A stretch of 64,000 nt of DNA from Cohnella silvisoli (GCF_021190915.1 NZ_JAIOAP010000006.1:124001-188000), one strand, 5' to 3'; shown: positions 8,388 to 18,863, numbered from the stretch's first letter. A program made the numbers and translations. Notes: generated by a model not told the origin, from the sequence alone.

Positions 8388-9380
8388 TTATGACGGAAGG
8401 AAGCGTTTGGCGTATAGAAAAGTTTCTTTCCAGTAATCCTTGTTAATCGGCGTGATCTGAACGCCATCTTCCGGCTTCGGACTGGAATGGATCATATTGC
8501 CTTCCCCCATGTAGATGCCTACGTGCCCGACGGTTTCATTGCTTTTGAACCGGCCCGGCACATAGAAGAACAGCAAATCTCCCGCCTGCAGCATGTCCCG
8601 GGCGACGAAAGTTCCTCCTTCTGCCTGTTGACCGGCAACTCGGGGGAGTTTAACGCCAAACTTATCAAACACGTATTGAGTAAACGATGAACAATCGAAT
8701 TTTCCCGTTTCGCTATATGACCCCGTCCCGAATTCATATTTAATGCCTAAATATTTCTTGGCGAATGCAATGATGTTTGCATGATCGTCCGCGCCAATGG
8801 CAACCGTCATGGCAGGCTTAACGGCTTTCGCCGATTGCGCGGATTTGGCGGATTTCGCCGGTTTGCTATCCGCGAAATCCAAATGCCGGCCGGATGCCCC
8901 CGTTTCGTGCGGAGTGGGCTTAGGGAAAAACGCCACATCATCCGTTTCTACCGCGAACACCGTCACGTGACCGAACAGCTTATGCAGCGCGGATACGGGA
9001 ATGTATAGCTGATTGCCTTCCTTAATCGCCGAGGCAGGCATTCGCATTTTTTTACCTGTGATAGCTACCGTGCTTTGACCCGTCCGAAAAATCCAAGCCG
9101 CGTCATTGTCGCCTACTCCATAAGAACCGTCCCGCAGCCAAGCTCCATGATAACCCGTTGCTTGAGTTAAATCGGCTAAAGATACGTAAGCCGTGTTCTG
9201 GAGTGTGCGAATCGGTACGATATGGCGCCCTTCCGTCAACTCCGCCGGAGATTTCCCGCCAGTACGTACTTTCACGGGGCCGGAGTGCTGCTTTAAGTTC
9301 ATCGTATCGCCCGGATTCCTCACGCAACCGGATAGTAAAACAAGGACGATTGCCAACGGTAATAATCTCATGAGTTTCAT
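8388..9380 (-). CDS. NlpC/P60 endopeptidase lipoprotein
   Basis: Exported cell-wall peptidase of about 330 residues. The start MKLMRLLPLAIVLVLLSGC is a lipoprotein signal with lipobox LLSGC. Residues 35-145 look like a copper-amine-oxidase-like wall domain (IVPIRTLQNTAYVSLADL, LYIPVSALHKLFG), followed by a Lys/Ala/Ser-rich linker (PAKSAKSAQSAKAVKPA). The C-terminal NlpC/P60 domain has the catalytic Cys in KFDCSSFTQYVF and His in VGHVGIYMG. The likely job is cleavage of peptidoglycan stem peptides outside the membrane. ATG 9380 is chosen because it starts the signal peptide; a TTG at 9401 is possible. It stands alone between two terminators. A related plus-strand protein lies at 59304-60326. 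Confidence 0.9.
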   Translation of the reverse strand: MKLMRLLPLAIVLVLLSGCVRNPGDTMNLKQHSGPVKVRTGGKSPAELTEGRHIVPIRTLQNTAYVSLADLTQATGYHGAWLRDGSYGVGDNDAAWIFRTGQSTVAITGKKMRMPASAIKEGNQLYIPVSALHKLFGHVTVFAVETDDVAFFPKPTPHETGASGRHLDFADSKPAKSAKSAQSAKAVKPAMTVAIGADDHANIIAFAKKYLGIKYEFGTGSYSETGKFDCSSFTQYVFDKFGVKLPRVAGQQAEGGTFVARDMLQAGDLLFFYVPGRFKSNETVGHVGIYMGEGNMIHSSPKPEDGVQITPINKDYWKETFLYAKRFLPS

Positions 9381-9463
9381 CGAGGTTGAGCCGCCTTCCA
9401 AAGGGATGTTTAACTCCCTCTAGGATGGCGCTCGCTTGTTCCATTTATGCCAATTCCAATAAT

Positions 9464-9497
9464 AAAGGCAGTTTCCGAGTTAACGGGAACTGCCTTT
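9464..9497 (-). terminator. Terminator of inositol cluster 1
   Basis: Stem AAAGGCAGTTTCC / GGGAACTGCCTTT with one wobble pair, just past the iolB stop. It shares its ten outer stem bases on both arms with the terminator at 8348-8382. Confidence 0.85.
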
Positions 9498-9501
9498 AGC
9501 T

Positions 9502-10314
9502 TTATTTTGGTTTCGGCATAAGCCAAGCGTGGTCGGGATCGTTATGAAACTTCCACAACCTCTTCGGCCCGGCCATTACGTTCAAGTAATATACCTCGTA
9601 GCCCGGAGGGGCCGACACTGGGTGGTAGCCCCGCGGTACCAGCACCGCTTCGCCGTTCCTCACGGCGAGCGTCTCGTCGAGCGATCTGTCATCGGTATAT
9701 ACCCGTTGGATGGCAAAGCCTTGCTCGGGCTGCACCCGGAAATAATAGGTTTCCTCAAGCAATGATTCATCCGGCAGCGCATCCCGATCGTGCTTATGCG
9801 GAGGATAGCTGGACCAATGTCCTTCCGGCGTGAACACTTCAACTACAAGCAAGGAATCCGCAGGCTCCCCTTCGGGTAAAATGTTATGAATTTGCCGTTC
9901 CACGTTGCCTTGTCCTCTCGTCTCGACACCGACTTGCTCCGGAGAAATCAAGCGGGCCTCATGCGATCCGTTACCCGGAGCGGAGCATACTGCCAGCTCC
10001 AGATCCGTCAAAGCTTGCACCTCGAAGCGATCCCCGTTCGGGACATAGACCGAATAAGGCGGCGTCTTCTCGAACACGCTCATTCGTTTGCCGATGTTCG
10101 TCCATTCGTTGCGAGAAGTCCGAACATCGGCTCTACCGCTTAGCAGTACCAGGCATACTTCTTGAGTTCCCGTATTTCGCTGCAGCGTTTCGCCTGCCTT
10201 GAGGTGTACCGCTTCGAATCCGACATAAGTCCATCCGGCGGATTCCGGCGTAATCGACAGGACGGAACCGTCGTCTTTCGGCTGCTTCAGGGGTTTTACG
10301 ATTAAATCAGACAT
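9502..10314 (-). CDS. iolB: 5-deoxy-glucuronate isomerase IolB (copy 1)
   Basis: Cupin-type isomerase of myo-inositol catabolism that converts 5-deoxy-D-glucuronate to 2-deoxy-5-keto-D-gluconate. At 270 residues it has normal length. Family segments include VLSITPESAGWTYVGFEAVHLKAGE at the start, the metal-site SYPPHKHD, EETYYFRV, and VPRGYHPVSAPPGYEVYYLNVM. It is the last gene of cluster 1; its ATG directly follows the TAA of iolJ, so translation is probably coupled. A second copy lies at 62929-63762 in another gene order. The two differ at many positions, so they are old paralogues rather than a fresh duplication. Confidence 0.95.
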   Translation of the reverse strand: MSDLIVKPLKQPKDDGSVLSITPESAGWTYVGFEAVHLKAGETLQRNTGTQEVCLVLLSGRADVRTSRNEWTNIGKRMSVFEKTPPYSVYVPNGDRFEVQALTDLELAVCSAPGNGSHEARLISPEQVGVETRGQGNVERQIHNILPEGEPADSLLVVEVFTPEGHWSSYPPHKHDRDALPDESLLEETYYFRVQPEQGFAIQRVYTDDRSLDETLAVRNGEAVLVPRGYHPVSAPPGYEVYYLNVMAGPKRLWKFHNDPDHAWLMPKPK

Positions 10315-11199
10315 TTAGACTTCTCCTCCCGCTCTGCCCGAGCTGCCGAACAGACGCATCTTCGCGCTTACGGACGTTTGTATGGCGTTCCGCGCCGGAA
10401 TCAAGTAATGGCGCGGATCGTAAGCTTCGGGATGCTCCTGCAAATAAGACCGAATGGCGGTCGTGCAGGCGATTTGATTGTCCGTATTTACGTTGATCTT
10501 GGCGGTTCCAAGCGATATCGCCCGGCGGATTTCCTCATCCGGCAAGCCGCTGCCGCCGTGAAGAACAAGGGGAAGGCCGGTCAACCGCCGAATTTCCCCC
10601 ATCCGATCGAAACCCAACTTCGGTTGTCCCCGGTATGGACCGTGAACCGAGCCAAGTGCCGGTGCCAAACAATCGACGCCCGTTTCCCTCACAAGGCGAA
10701 CGCAATCTTCCGTTACGGCGTACATCGCCTCGGCCTCATCAACTACGAGATCGTCCTCCCGCCCGGTGATTCGGCCGAGTTCGGCTTCCACGGTCGCACC
10801 TAGTACATGAGCCGCTTCCGTCACGCGCTGGGTGATATCGATATTTCGCTCAAGCTCATGGTGGGAAGCGTCGATCATAACCGACGTGAAACCGGATTGA
10901 AGCGCGCGAATGCACACCTCATAGGTAGAACCATGATCCAAGTGAAGCGCTACGGGCACGGTAATCCCATAATTCTCGATCAATGCTTTAACCATACCCG
11001 TAATGAAGGGCAATCCGCCCATATAAGGGATATAAGCCTCGCTTACGCCAAGGATGACAGGCGAACGTTCCTCATTTGCCGCGAGCAATATGGCCTGCGT
11101 GAACTCCAGGTTGTTGAGATTGAACTGACCGACCGCATATTGGCCGGCTAATGCTTCTTCAAGCATCGCTTTCATCGATACGAGAGCCAAGGGATTCAT
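10315..11199 (-). CDS. iolJ: 6-phospho-5-dehydro-2-deoxy-D-gluconate aldolase IolJ
   Basis: Class II aldolase, 294 residues, that cleaves 2-deoxy-5-keto-gluconate-6-phosphate to dihydroxyacetone phosphate and malonate semialdehyde. Metal and substrate motifs are clear: ALHLDHGSTYE, FTSVMIDASHHELE, VEAELGRITG, SVHGPYRG, VLHGGSGLPDEE and INVNTDNQ. The aldolase at 3311-4165 shares the fold but has different neighbours, and the position between iolA and iolB supports IolJ here. The ATG at 11199 has GGAAGGA immediately before it, an unusually tight spacing. Cluster 2 shows no iolJ in the part visible, so this copy may serve both. Confidence 0.92.
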   Translation of the reverse strand: MNPLALVSMKAMLEEALAGQYAVGQFNLNNLEFTQAILLAANEERSPVILGVSEAYIPYMGGLPFITGMVKALIENYGITVPVALHLDHGSTYEVCIRALQSGFTSVMIDASHHELERNIDITQRVTEAAHVLGATVEAELGRITGREDDLVVDEAEAMYAVTEDCVRLVRETGVDCLAPALGSVHGPYRGQPKLGFDRMGEIRRLTGLPLVLHGGSGLPDEEIRRAISLGTAKINVNTDNQIACTTAIRSYLQEHPEAYDPRHYLIPARNAIQTSVSAKMRLFGSSGRAGGEV

Positions 11200-11227
11200 T
11201 CCTTCCGTTTCCGGTACAGTCGACCGC

Positions 11228-12688
11228 TTACCAGCGAGCCGTTACCATCTTTTTGCGCGTATAGAATTCCACGCCATCGGTGCCATTCGCATGGAGATCG
11301 CCGTAGAACGATTTCTTCCAGCCCGAGAACGGGAAGAACGCCATCGGAGCGGGCACGCCCAGGTTAACGCCGAGCATTCCCGCCTCGATGTTCTCGCGGA
11401 ATTTCCGTACGTTGCTGCCGTCTTGAGTGAAGATGCAGGCGCCGTTAGCAAAGTCGGAACGGTTGGAGAGCTCGATAGCCTCATCCAACGTATCCACCCG
11501 CGCTATCGACAATACCGGCGCGAATATTTCGTCTTTCCATATTTTCATTTCGCTTGTGACTTTATCGAAGATAGTTGGTCCGACGAAATAACCATTGCCG
11601 CTCGCGGCCGTATCCAAACGTCCGTCGCGAAGTAAATGAGCGCCTTCGCTTTCGCCCGTTTCGATATAACCGTGCGTGCGCTCCTTATGCGGGCCGCGGA
11701 TAACGGGGCCGAGGAACACGTCTTTGTCCATTCCGTTGCCGATCGTCAGCCCATTGGCTGCCGCAACCAGCTTCTCGATGAGCGGATCGGCAACTTCGCC
11801 GACGGCTACGACAACGGCGCAAGCCATACATCGCTCGCCTGCGGAACCGAAAGCCGCATTAACGATCTGCTGCACCGTACCATCCAAGTCCGCGTCAGGC
11901 ATAACGATGCTGTGGTTTTTGGCACCAGCCAGCGCTTGCACTCTTTTGCCATGCGAAGTACCGGTTTTGTACACATATTCCGCCACCGGCTGGGAGCCGA
12001 CGAACGAAATCGCTTTGACATCCGGATGCTCAAGCAGCCCGTTCACGACATCGTGTGCGCCGTGCACCACGTTCAGCACGCCGTCAGGCAAACCGGCTTC
12101 CTTGAACAGCTCAGCCAAGCGATTCGCCAGCATTGGCGTACGCTCCGAAGGCTTGAGCACGAACGTATTGCCGCAAGCGATCGCGAGCGGGAACATCCAG
12201 CAAGGCACCATCATCGGGAAATTAAACGGCGTAATGCCGCCTATGACGCCGATCGGGTACCGGTACATCCCGGATTCTACATTCGTTGCGATGTCCGGAA
12301 GCTGCTTGCCCATCATCAGGGTAGGCGCGCCAGCCGCGAATTCCACGCATTCGATGCCGCGTTGGACTTCCCCGTAAGCTTCTGAGTAGTTTTTGCCGTT
12401 CTCCAATGTGATAATCCGAGCCAGCTCTTCCCAATTGTCCACGAGAAGCTGCTGGTATTTGAACAAGACGCGGGCCCGGCGCGGAACTGCCGTGCGACTC
12501 CAGGCTACGAATGCATCTTTAGAGTTTTGGACGGCTGCATCAACGTCTTCTCTCGAAGACAAAGGAACAAGGGCGATCGTTTCTCCGGTAGCCGGGTTAT
12601 AAACATCGTCCGTCTTGCCTGAAGCGGAAGCAACCCATTGGCCGCCGATGAAGTTTTTAATCGCTGTGGGTGCAATTGTTTGAGTCAT
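11228..12688 (-). CDS. iolA: Methylmalonate/malonate-semialdehyde dehydrogenase IolA (copy 1)
   Basis: CoA-acylating aldehyde dehydrogenase of 486 residues that turns malonate semialdehyde into acetyl-CoA and CO2. Typical segments are [18 protein letters not shown], the NAD-binding [12 protein letters not shown], the catalytic cysteine in [13 protein letters not shown] near residue 285, and the C-terminal [19 protein letters not shown]. The ATG follows AGAGGAG. It lies between iolC and iolJ in the operon. The second copy at 60478-61926 is clearly homologous along its whole length, with many conservative changes. Confidence 0.96.
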   Translation of the reverse strand: MTQTIAPTAIKNFIGGQWVASASGKTDDVYNPATGETIALVPLSSREDVDAAVQNSKDAFVAWSRTAVPRRARVLFKYQQLLVDNWEELARIITLENGKNYSEAYGEVQRGIECVEFAAGAPTLMMGKQLPDIATNVESGMYRYPIGVIGGITPFNFPMMVPCWMFPLAIACGNTFVLKPSERTPMLANRLAELFKEAGLPDGVLNVVHGAHDVVNGLLEHPDVKAISFVGSQPVAEYVYKTGTSHGKRVQALAGAKNHSIVMPDADLDGTVQQIVNAAFGSAGERCMACAVVVAVGEVADPLIEKLVAAANGLTIGNGMDKDVFLGPVIRGPHKERTHGYIETGESEGAHLLRDGRLDTAASGNGYFVGPTIFDKVTSEMKIWKDEIFAPVLSIARVDTLDEAIELSNRSDFANGACIFTQDGSNVRKFRENIEAGMLGVNLGVPAPMAFFPFSGWKKSFYGDLHANGTDGVEFYTRKKMVTARW

Positions 12689-12709
12689 ATCGGGTATTCT
12701 CCTCTCGAA

Positions 12710-13705
12710 TTAAGCTTGTTTAGCTGCACTCATAAAATCTTCTACTTGATTAACGGTCGGCATCGCATCGGAGCAACTGTGACTGGAGATGACGATGGAA
12801 GCGCACGCGCTGCCGAACTCCATGCTGCGGCTGACGCTCCAACCTTGCATAAGGCCGTAAATGAAACCGGCCGCATAAGAATCGCCCGCTCCGAATGTTT
12901 TGATGACTTTCGCCGGGAATATCGAGCCCCGATGCGAGCTGCCGTCTTTGCCGTAAGCGATCGAGCCGTCCTTGCCGTGTTTGATGACGACGATTTCTGC
13001 GTGATGGCCGAACCACTGCGCGGCGGTCACTTCGTCGCTGCGTTCCGTGTTGCCGTCGAACTGCTCCAGCATGTCGAACTCCTCGCGAGTTCCGATGATG
13101 ATGTCGCTTTTCTCAGCCGCCGCATGATAGTAGATCGCCGTTTCCTGCGTATTGGTCCACGTATAAGGCCGATAGTCGATATCGAATACAACCTTCGTTC
13201 CGTGCTTGCGGGCATAACGGAGGGCGAGCAACACAGCCTCGCGAGAAGGGCTCTTCGCCAGCGCGGTGCCGGACACGAGCAGCACTTTGCTTCTCGCGAT
13301 GAGCGCTTCGTCAACTTCTCCCGGCGCGAGCTTAAGATCCGCGACATTATCCCGGTACATGAGAATGCTGCAGTCTTCGGGGCTTTTGATTTCCGTAAAG
13401 GCAAGGCCCGTAACCGCACCGGTGCGGTCCGTCGTAACGCCTGACGTCTCAATGCCGTTGTCGCGCAAGTATTGGACGATAAATCTTCCCATCTGGTCGT
13501 CGGCCACTTTGCCGATAAATGCCGTTGTCATGTCCAAGCGAGACATGCCGATAGCGATATTGGCGGGGGAACCGCCGACGTATTTGGTAAATGTCATCGT
13601 CTCTTCCATCGGACGATTGATTTCGTTGGCGTTCAAATCGATGCATAGCCGGCCGATCGCTACAAAATCGAGCGATTTGTCGGTTGCGAATGAAATAGGC
13701 TCCAT
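12710..13705 (-). CDS. iolC: 5-dehydro-2-deoxygluconokinase IolC (copy 1)
   Basis: PfkB-family kinase, 331 residues, that phosphorylates 2-deoxy-5-keto-gluconate at O6. Seen are the N-terminal [50 protein letters not shown] (an IolC hallmark), DIDYRPYTW and the catalytic TFGAGDSYAAGFIYG near residue 270. It sits between iolD and iolA, with a GAAGGGA-type binding site before the ATG. The paralogue at 61940-62932 keeps all these motifs. Confidence 0.95.
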   Translation of the reverse strand: MEPISFATDKSLDFVAIGRLCIDLNANEINRPMEETMTFTKYVGGSPANIAIGMSRLDMTTAFIGKVADDQMGRFIVQYLRDNGIETSGVTTDRTGAVTGLAFTEIKSPEDCSILMYRDNVADLKLAPGEVDEALIARSKVLLVSGTALAKSPSREAVLLALRYARKHGTKVVFDIDYRPYTWTNTQETAIYYHAAAEKSDIIIGTREEFDMLEQFDGNTERSDEVTAAQWFGHHAEIVVIKHGKDGSIAYGKDGSSHRGSIFPAKVIKTFGAGDSYAAGFIYGLMQGWSVSRSMEFGSACASIVISSHSCSDAMPTVNQVEDFMSAAKQA

Positions 13706-13728
13706 CGAATTCCCTTCTTTCTTGTCCG

Positions 13729-15594
13729 TTAGTAAGGCCGAGCCGCTTGAATCCTCTGCTTCATCTCGGCATGCGCCTTCAATACCTTCTCATCCGTGGA
13801 CACTTCCGGCACCCCTACGTTCCACCAAGATTCATAGCCGTCGGTGTTCGTGCCCGGCAACACTTTGATCTCGACGAGAACGGGGCCTTGCTCCGCTTTC
13901 GCCCGATGAAGCGCCTGCTCCAATTGCTCCGCGTTGCCGGCAGTATAGGATGCGGCGCCCAAGCTGCGGGCATGCGCCGCGAAATCGATCGGCATGTAAT
14001 TGCCGCTAAGCCGTCCGGTTTCCTTGGAGCGGAAGCGGAATTCATTGCCGAAGCCGTCGCTGCCGTGTCCCCGCTGCAGGTTATGAATGCATTGGAAGCC
14101 GTGGTTGTCGAACAATAGTATGGTCAACTTAACGCCTTCCTGAATAGCGGTCACGAGTTCCGAATGCAGCATCAGGTAACTTCCGTCCCCTAAGACCGCA
14201 TAAACTTCGCGCTCCGGCTCCGCGAGCGCCACGCCGAAAGCGCCGCTGACTTCGTATCCCATGCAGGAGAAGCCATATTCCATATGATAAGTTTTCGGTT
14301 CGGTCGTCCTCCATACTCGGTGCAGGTCGCCCGGCAAGCTGCCGGCAGCCGCGACGACGACGTCCTTCGATCCGATAAATCCGTTGATGACGCCAAGCGC
14401 GCGCGTTTGCGTGAAGCCTTCCGCGCTCTCCAACGAGTAAAGACGATCGACTTCCTTGTCCCACTCCGCCTTTAGTCCCTTCACGTAACTTTCCGCGTAA
14501 CCGGAACGATAACCTCGCTGCGACAGTTGTTCTTGAAGGGCGACAAGAGCCTCCTTCGCATCCGCGGTGACGAACTCCGCTTCCATCTTAACCGAATCGA
14601 ACGCGCTGACGTTCAAGTTCAAGAAAGCGACATCCGGGCTGCGAAAAGCCGATTTGGAAGCAGTCGTGAAGTCGGAGTACCGCGTGCCCACGCCGATGAT
14701 CAAATCCGCTTCCGCGGCAATCCGATTCGCCGCAAGCGTCCCGGTCGTGCCGACGCCGCCAAGGCTGAGCGGATGATTCCACGGCATCGCGCTTTTGCCG
14801 GCTTGCGTCTCCGCCACCGGAATATCAAAGGCTTCAGCGAACGCGAGCAATTCCTTTGTTGCTGCCGAATAATGAACGCCGCCGCCAACGATAATAAGCG
14901 GCTTCTTCTTCCGAGCAACCAAATCTGCGGCACGCCGGATCGCTTCTGGCGCGGCCGGGCGGCGGTCTAGGCGATAAACACGCTTGTCGAAGAAACTTTC
15001 CGGATAATCGTAAGCCTCCGCTTGCACGTCCTGCGGCAATGCCAGCGTTACAGCCCCGGTATCCGCAGGATCGGTTAGCACGCGCATCGCGTGAAGGAGC
15101 GATGACATCAGTTGCTCCGGACGGACGATCCGGTCCCAGAACTTGCTGACCGTCTTAAACGGATCGGTCGCCGATATCGAGTAATCGCTCGGAATTTCCA
15201 GCTGTTGGAGCACGGGATCCGGCTGGCGGGAGGCGAAATTGTCGCCTGGCAATAGCAAAACCGGTATGCGGTTAACCGTTGCGGTTGCCGCCCCGGTAAT
15301 CATATTGAGCGCCCCTGGACCAATCGAGGTGGTGCATGCGAAAATTTGCCTGCGGTTTTTCTGCTTGGCGAAAGCGGTAGCCGCATGAACCATGCCTTGC
15401 TCGTTCTTGCCCTGAAGAAATATCAGCTCGCCCGATGCCCGTTCGAGAGCTTCGCCAATGCCGGTCACGTTGCCATGTCCGAAAATACCCATGACCCCCC
15501 GAACGAATTTGGTTTCTTCCCCGTCCACGGATACATACTGTTGATCCAGAAACTTCAGCAAAGCCTGTGCCATTGTCAGTCGAATGGTTTTCAT
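13729..15594 (-). CDS. iolD: 3D-(3,5/4)-trihydroxycyclohexane-1,2-dione hydrolase IolD (copy 1)
   Basis: Thiamine-diphosphate enzyme of 621 residues that opens the ring of the inositol-derived diketone to give 5-deoxy-glucuronate. The N-terminal domain has [12 protein letters not shown] with the activating Glu, the middle has the nucleotide-like domain, and the C-terminal ThDP site reads [13 protein letters not shown] followed by [13 protein letters not shown]. The end has [13 protein letters not shown], also seen in copy 2. Start ATG 15594 has GAGG eight bases upstream; an earlier TTG at 15600 has poor spacing. First gene of cluster 1. No iolE or iolG is present in the window, so the upstream steps must be encoded elsewhere. 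Confidence 0.95.
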   Translation of the reverse strand: MKTIRLTMAQALLKFLDQQYVSVDGEETKFVRGVMGIFGHGNVTGIGEALERASGELIFLQGKNEQGMVHAATAFAKQKNRRQIFACTTSIGPGALNMITGAATATVNRIPVLLLPGDNFASRQPDPVLQQLEIPSDYSISATDPFKTVSKFWDRIVRPEQLMSSLLHAMRVLTDPADTGAVTLALPQDVQAEAYDYPESFFDKRVYRLDRRPAAPEAIRRAADLVARKKKPLIIVGGGVHYSAATKELLAFAEAFDIPVAETQAGKSAMPWNHPLSLGGVGTTGTLAANRIAAEADLIIGVGTRYSDFTTASKSAFRSPDVAFLNLNVSAFDSVKMEAEFVTADAKEALVALQEQLSQRGYRSGYAESYVKGLKAEWDKEVDRLYSLESAEGFTQTRALGVINGFIGSKDVVVAAAGSLPGDLHRVWRTTEPKTYHMEYGFSCMGYEVSGAFGVALAEPEREVYAVLGDGSYLMLHSELVTAIQEGVKLTILLFDNHGFQCIHNLQRGHGSDGFGNEFRFRSKETGRLSGNYMPIDFAAHARSLGAASYTAGNAEQLEQALHRAKAEQGPVLVEIKVLPGTNTDGYESWWNVGVPEVSTDEKVLKAHAEMKQRIQAARPY

Positions 15595-15654
15595 TAGCAA
15601 AACCTCGGTTTACGTTAGATTTTAGATGAAACGTCATACCCCAATAAGAAGGAG

Positions 15655-15689
15655 GAAGCCCGCAATTCCGGACGGAGCTTGCGGGCTTC
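15655..15689 (-). terminator. Hairpin between GH38 gene and iolD
   Basis: Perfect nine-base stem GAAGCCCGC / GCGGGCTTC with a 17-base loop in the 128-base gap between the mannan locus and inositol cluster 1. On the minus strand it is followed by a pyrimidine-rich stretch rather than a clean T run, so termination may be partial. It divides two otherwise co-directional gene sets. Confidence 0.7.
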
Positions 15690-15722
15690 AGGTTCGTACT
15701 TTGGTTTCCTTGCCTGAAGAGA

Positions 15723-18700
15723 CTAGACTTGGAGATGGATAATAAACGTTTTAATTTCGTAAGGCTTCAGCTCGAACGTTAAGGAAGTCGCTGCTTCTCC
15801 GATCGGTCGTTCCATGAGATTGCATTCCTGCATGGAAACAATATGCAAATCGCTGCTAAGCTCAACTGTCGAGCGAACGCCGGCGAATTCATGGACACGC
15901 AGCACAAGGCGATCTCCATCCTCCGCTTTTTTCACGGCATCCACCATCACGTTAGAGGCTGACAAGCGGAACATGGAAAACGCGCCCCGAGCGGGAGCTC
16001 CTTCGTAAGCGGTCAATGGATTGTTAAGCGACCACGCTTCCTGCACGGTGCCGCCCGCGTACCAATCCCCTTCATGCGGTAGAAGAGCGTAAACAAATGT
16101 GTGGTCTCCGATATCGGCTTCCGGATCAGGATTGATCGCGGATTTCAGCAACGACAGGCGGAGAACGTTATCCTTGATGTCATAACCGTATTTGCAATCG
16201 TTCAGCAAGCTAACGCCATATCCCCGCTCGGACAAATCGGCCCATTGGTGCCCGACCGTTTCGAAGCGCGCCCAATCCCAACTCGTATTCCAATGCGTCG
16301 GACGTTTAACGTTGCCGAACTGGATATCGTAAGTGGCTTCCGTTGAACGAACGTCTACCGGGAACGCAACTTTCAACAGCTGCTGATGCTCCTGCCAATC
16401 GATATGCGTACGGAATTCAATCCTTCTTTTCCCTGCGTAGACGACCATCTTCTGAGTGATCACGGACTTCGCGTAACGCCACTTAAATTCCACGACCGCA
16501 GCCAGAGGCCCCGCTTCTACAAGCTCCACGGAAACCAAATCGGAAATTTCCCGCATTTTTTCCTGGTAGAAAATATCGACGTCCCAAGCTTCGAAGTTAA
16601 GCGGTTTGTCCTCGAATACTTGCAGTATGTTGCCTCGGGACTGTTGCGCGAGCACGTTGCGGCGATTGTCCAGATCGTATATTCGGATCAGTTGACCGGC
16701 TTCGTTCCACTCGATCTCGTAATGAGGCGTCTTAAGCAAGCGACCTTCCAAGCGGAAAGGAATGTCGGCCGTCACGGCGGTCGGTTTCGTGGAGTCTGTC
16801 CGATAATGAATGGCCGTCATCCCTAGAGATGGTACCTTGGACGCTTCCACGAACCAACGCCCGTCGGAGTATTGAGCCGCAAGGCTATGTCCGTTCGCAT
16901 CCGTCCATACGCTTCCTGCCGGTACGTTGTCTCCCGCGATTTCGAGCAAATCGGTGCGCTCCCACGGCGAGCTGTTAAGAACAGTCAACGCGCCTTCTTC
17001 TTTCTTGCTGCCAATAACGGCTGCCGCCTCATTCCATGCATCCGTGGCAATCGCCATCGCTTCCGCGTATTCTTCACGGCTGTCTTCGTATACTTCCTTA
17101 ATCGAAGAACCCGGAATAATATCATGGAATTGGTTGCGCAAAATAATCGTCCAGCCTTCGTTCAGCTGCTTTTGCCGGTATTGGCCCAAGTCGCCCTTCA
17201 TCACGCCAGCCAAAGAGCTCAGCCATTCCGTCTCGCGGTATAGCAGCTCAAGCTTGCGATTCATCCGTTTGTTGTAGGCCTGGCTCGTATAGGTGCCACG
17301 GTGATATTCGAGGTACAACTCGCCGTCCCACGTATGCACATATCGATCCGTCTCTTTGAACGTTTGCTGCAGCCGCTGGAAGTATTCATCCGCGCGGCCC
17401 GTCTTCACGTTCGGCAATCCGGGCATCGTATCCAGTCGGCGTCGCATCTCGAGCATTTCCCGATTGACGCCTCCCCCTCCATCTCCGTACCCATAAGAAA
17501 GGAGCAGCTCTTGGTTCACTTCTTTTTCCTGATAACCTTCCCACGCGCCTTTAACCGTTTTGGCAGAGACCAAGCCGTTGTACGTATAGAAGAAGGAATT
17601 GGCTTCTTCCCAATCATCCGGCGTCGTGATGAAGTGGGTTAACACTTCCGAACCGTCGATTCCCCGCCACTTGAAGGTGTCATGCGGCATTCTATTGAAT
17701 TGATTCCAGCTGATTTTGGTGGTCATAAACGTATCGAAACCGGATTTCTGCAAAATTTGCGGAAGCGCCCAGCTGTAACCGAATACGTCGGGCAGCCACA
17801 AATACGTGCTTTCCACGTCGAACTCCTCGCGCATGAATCGGGTTCCGAACAGAAATTGCCTTACGAGCGATTCCCCGGAAGTCAGGTTGCAATCGGCTTC
17901 GAGCCACATGCCTCCGCCGATTTCCCAACGTCCTTCGCGGATGCGTTCGCGAATTTGCTCGTAAATCTCCGGGTAATCCTGCTTAATGTACGCGTACAGC
18001 TGCGGCTGCGTCTGCAAAAACACGTAGTCCGGAAAACGTTCCATCAAACGCAGGACAGTGGAGAACGAACGGGCGCTTTTCTCCCGCGTATGCTTCAGCC
18101 TCCACAGCCAAGCCACGTCGATATGGGTATGACCGATCGTTGTGACCGTAACCGTGTGATGCTTGTCGAAGTGCTTTAATTGCTCCAGCAGCAGTTCGCG
18201 GGCTTCATAAACGGAGTCGCAATAAGCTGCGGAGCCCGGCTGAGACCAATCCACCTTAAGCAGCGCGCGGTCGAGCGCTTTGACGAGACCTACGCGGTCG
18301 GGATGCCCCGCATCCAGCGCCTGAATCGTTTCCAGCACAGCACGGCCCGTGTAATAAAAATCGTCGATCCTCTCGTCCAGCCAGCACAGTTCGGCCCGGT
18401 TCACCGTATGCTTCATCTCGCGCGGCTTGCCTCCGCCGTCCAAACCGGACCATAGGCGGATGTCCATCCGCCCCGTCTCTCCGGCGGCTTCATCCGGCAG
18501 AAATACTTCCTGATGGTTGGAATCGACGCCTTGGTACGGCGAGCCATTCCAGTACAGCAACGATTCGAAGCCGTCGTTGTTGCCTCCGCCCGTCTCTCCG
18601 AAGTCGAAACGACCAAGCACGGTTTTGCCTGCCCATTCCTTCGGGATTTCGACGTTGCGGGATAACCATATATAACGGTCCCGGCCTTTCCATGTATCGC

Positions 18701-18863
18701 CGGTTTTTAATTCGAACGTTGGCAAAGCAGCCGGCGGCCGGGCTCCCGTAGCCCCGAGTTCGTCTTCAATGGCCGCGAAGCTTTCCAAAGGCACGGCGTC
18801 GCGATAACGAGTTTCGCTTAGCTCGTTTAGTCTTGCTTCCAGCTTCTTTTCGGTAAACAACAT
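15723..18863 (-). CDS. Alpha-mannosidase, glycoside hydrolase family 38
   Basis: Large retaining zinc-dependent alpha-mannosidase, about 1046 residues. Zinc ligands are visible in GHTHIDVAWLWR near residues 245-255, and the nucleophile Asp in WLPDVFGYSWALPQIL near 359. The C-terminal half holds the beta-sandwich domains (FEAWDVDIFYQEKM, ISLVSVEL-like). No signal peptide is present, so it acts in the cytoplasm on imported oligosaccharides. Start ATG 18863 follows AGGTGAGG with a six-base gap; the GTG at 18875 lies within that binding site. It is the last gene of a ten-gene operon with GH125 and GH2 enzymes and an ABC importer, which points to breakdown of alpha-mannosidic chains from N-glycans or yeast mannan. 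Confidence 0.95.
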   Translation of the reverse strand: MLFTEKKLEARLNELSETRYRDAVPLESFAAIEDELGATGARPPAALPTFELKTGDTWKGRDRYIWLSRNVEIPKEWAGKTVLGRFDFGETGGGNNDGFESLLYWNGSPYQGVDSNHQEVFLPDEAAGETGRMDIRLWSGLDGGGKPREMKHTVNRAELCWLDERIDDFYYTGRAVLETIQALDAGHPDRVGLVKALDRALLKVDWSQPGSAAYCDSVYEARELLLEQLKHFDKHHTVTVTTIGHTHIDVAWLWRLKHTREKSARSFSTVLRLMERFPDYVFLQTQPQLYAYIKQDYPEIYEQIRERIREGRWEIGGGMWLEADCNLTSGESLVRQFLFGTRFMREEFDVESTYLWLPDVFGYSWALPQILQKSGFDTFMTTKISWNQFNRMPHDTFKWRGIDGSEVLTHFITTPDDWEEANSFFYTYNGLVSAKTVKGAWEGYQEKEVNQELLLSYGYGDGGGGVNREMLEMRRRLDTMPGLPNVKTGRADEYFQRLQQTFKETDRYVHTWDGELYLEYHRGTYTSQAYNKRMNRKLELLYRETEWLSSLAGVMKGDLGQYRQKQLNEGWTIILRNQFHDIIPGSSIKEVYEDSREEYAEAMAIATDAWNEAAAVIGSKKEEGALTVLNSSPWERTDLLEIAGDNVPAGSVWTDANGHSLAAQYSDGRWFVEASKVPSLGMTAIHYRTDSTKPTAVTADIPFRLEGRLLKTPHYEIEWNEAGQLIRIYDLDNRRNVLAQQSRGNILQVFEDKPLNFEAWDVDIFYQEKMREISDLVSVELVEAGPLAAVVEFKWRYAKSVITQKMVVYAGKRRIEFRTHIDWQEHQQLLKVAFPVDVRSTEATYDIQFGNVKRPTHWNTSWDWARFETVGHQWADLSERGYGVSLLNDCKYGYDIKDNVLRLSLLKSAINPDPEADIGDHTFVYALLPHEGDWYAGGTVQEAWSLNNPLTAYEGAPARGAFSMFRLSASNVMVDAVKKAEDGDRLVLRVHEFAGVRSTVELSSDLHIVSMQECNLMERPIGEAATSLTFELKPYEIKTFIIHLQV

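Noticed and set aside
12638-13444. Long plus-strand open frames opposite iolC, iolA, iolD and the GH38 gene
   Set aside because: They lie opposite well-supported genes, have no ribosome binding sites, show Arg/Ala/His-rich translations without any family motif, and follow from the GC-rich codon pattern of the real genes.
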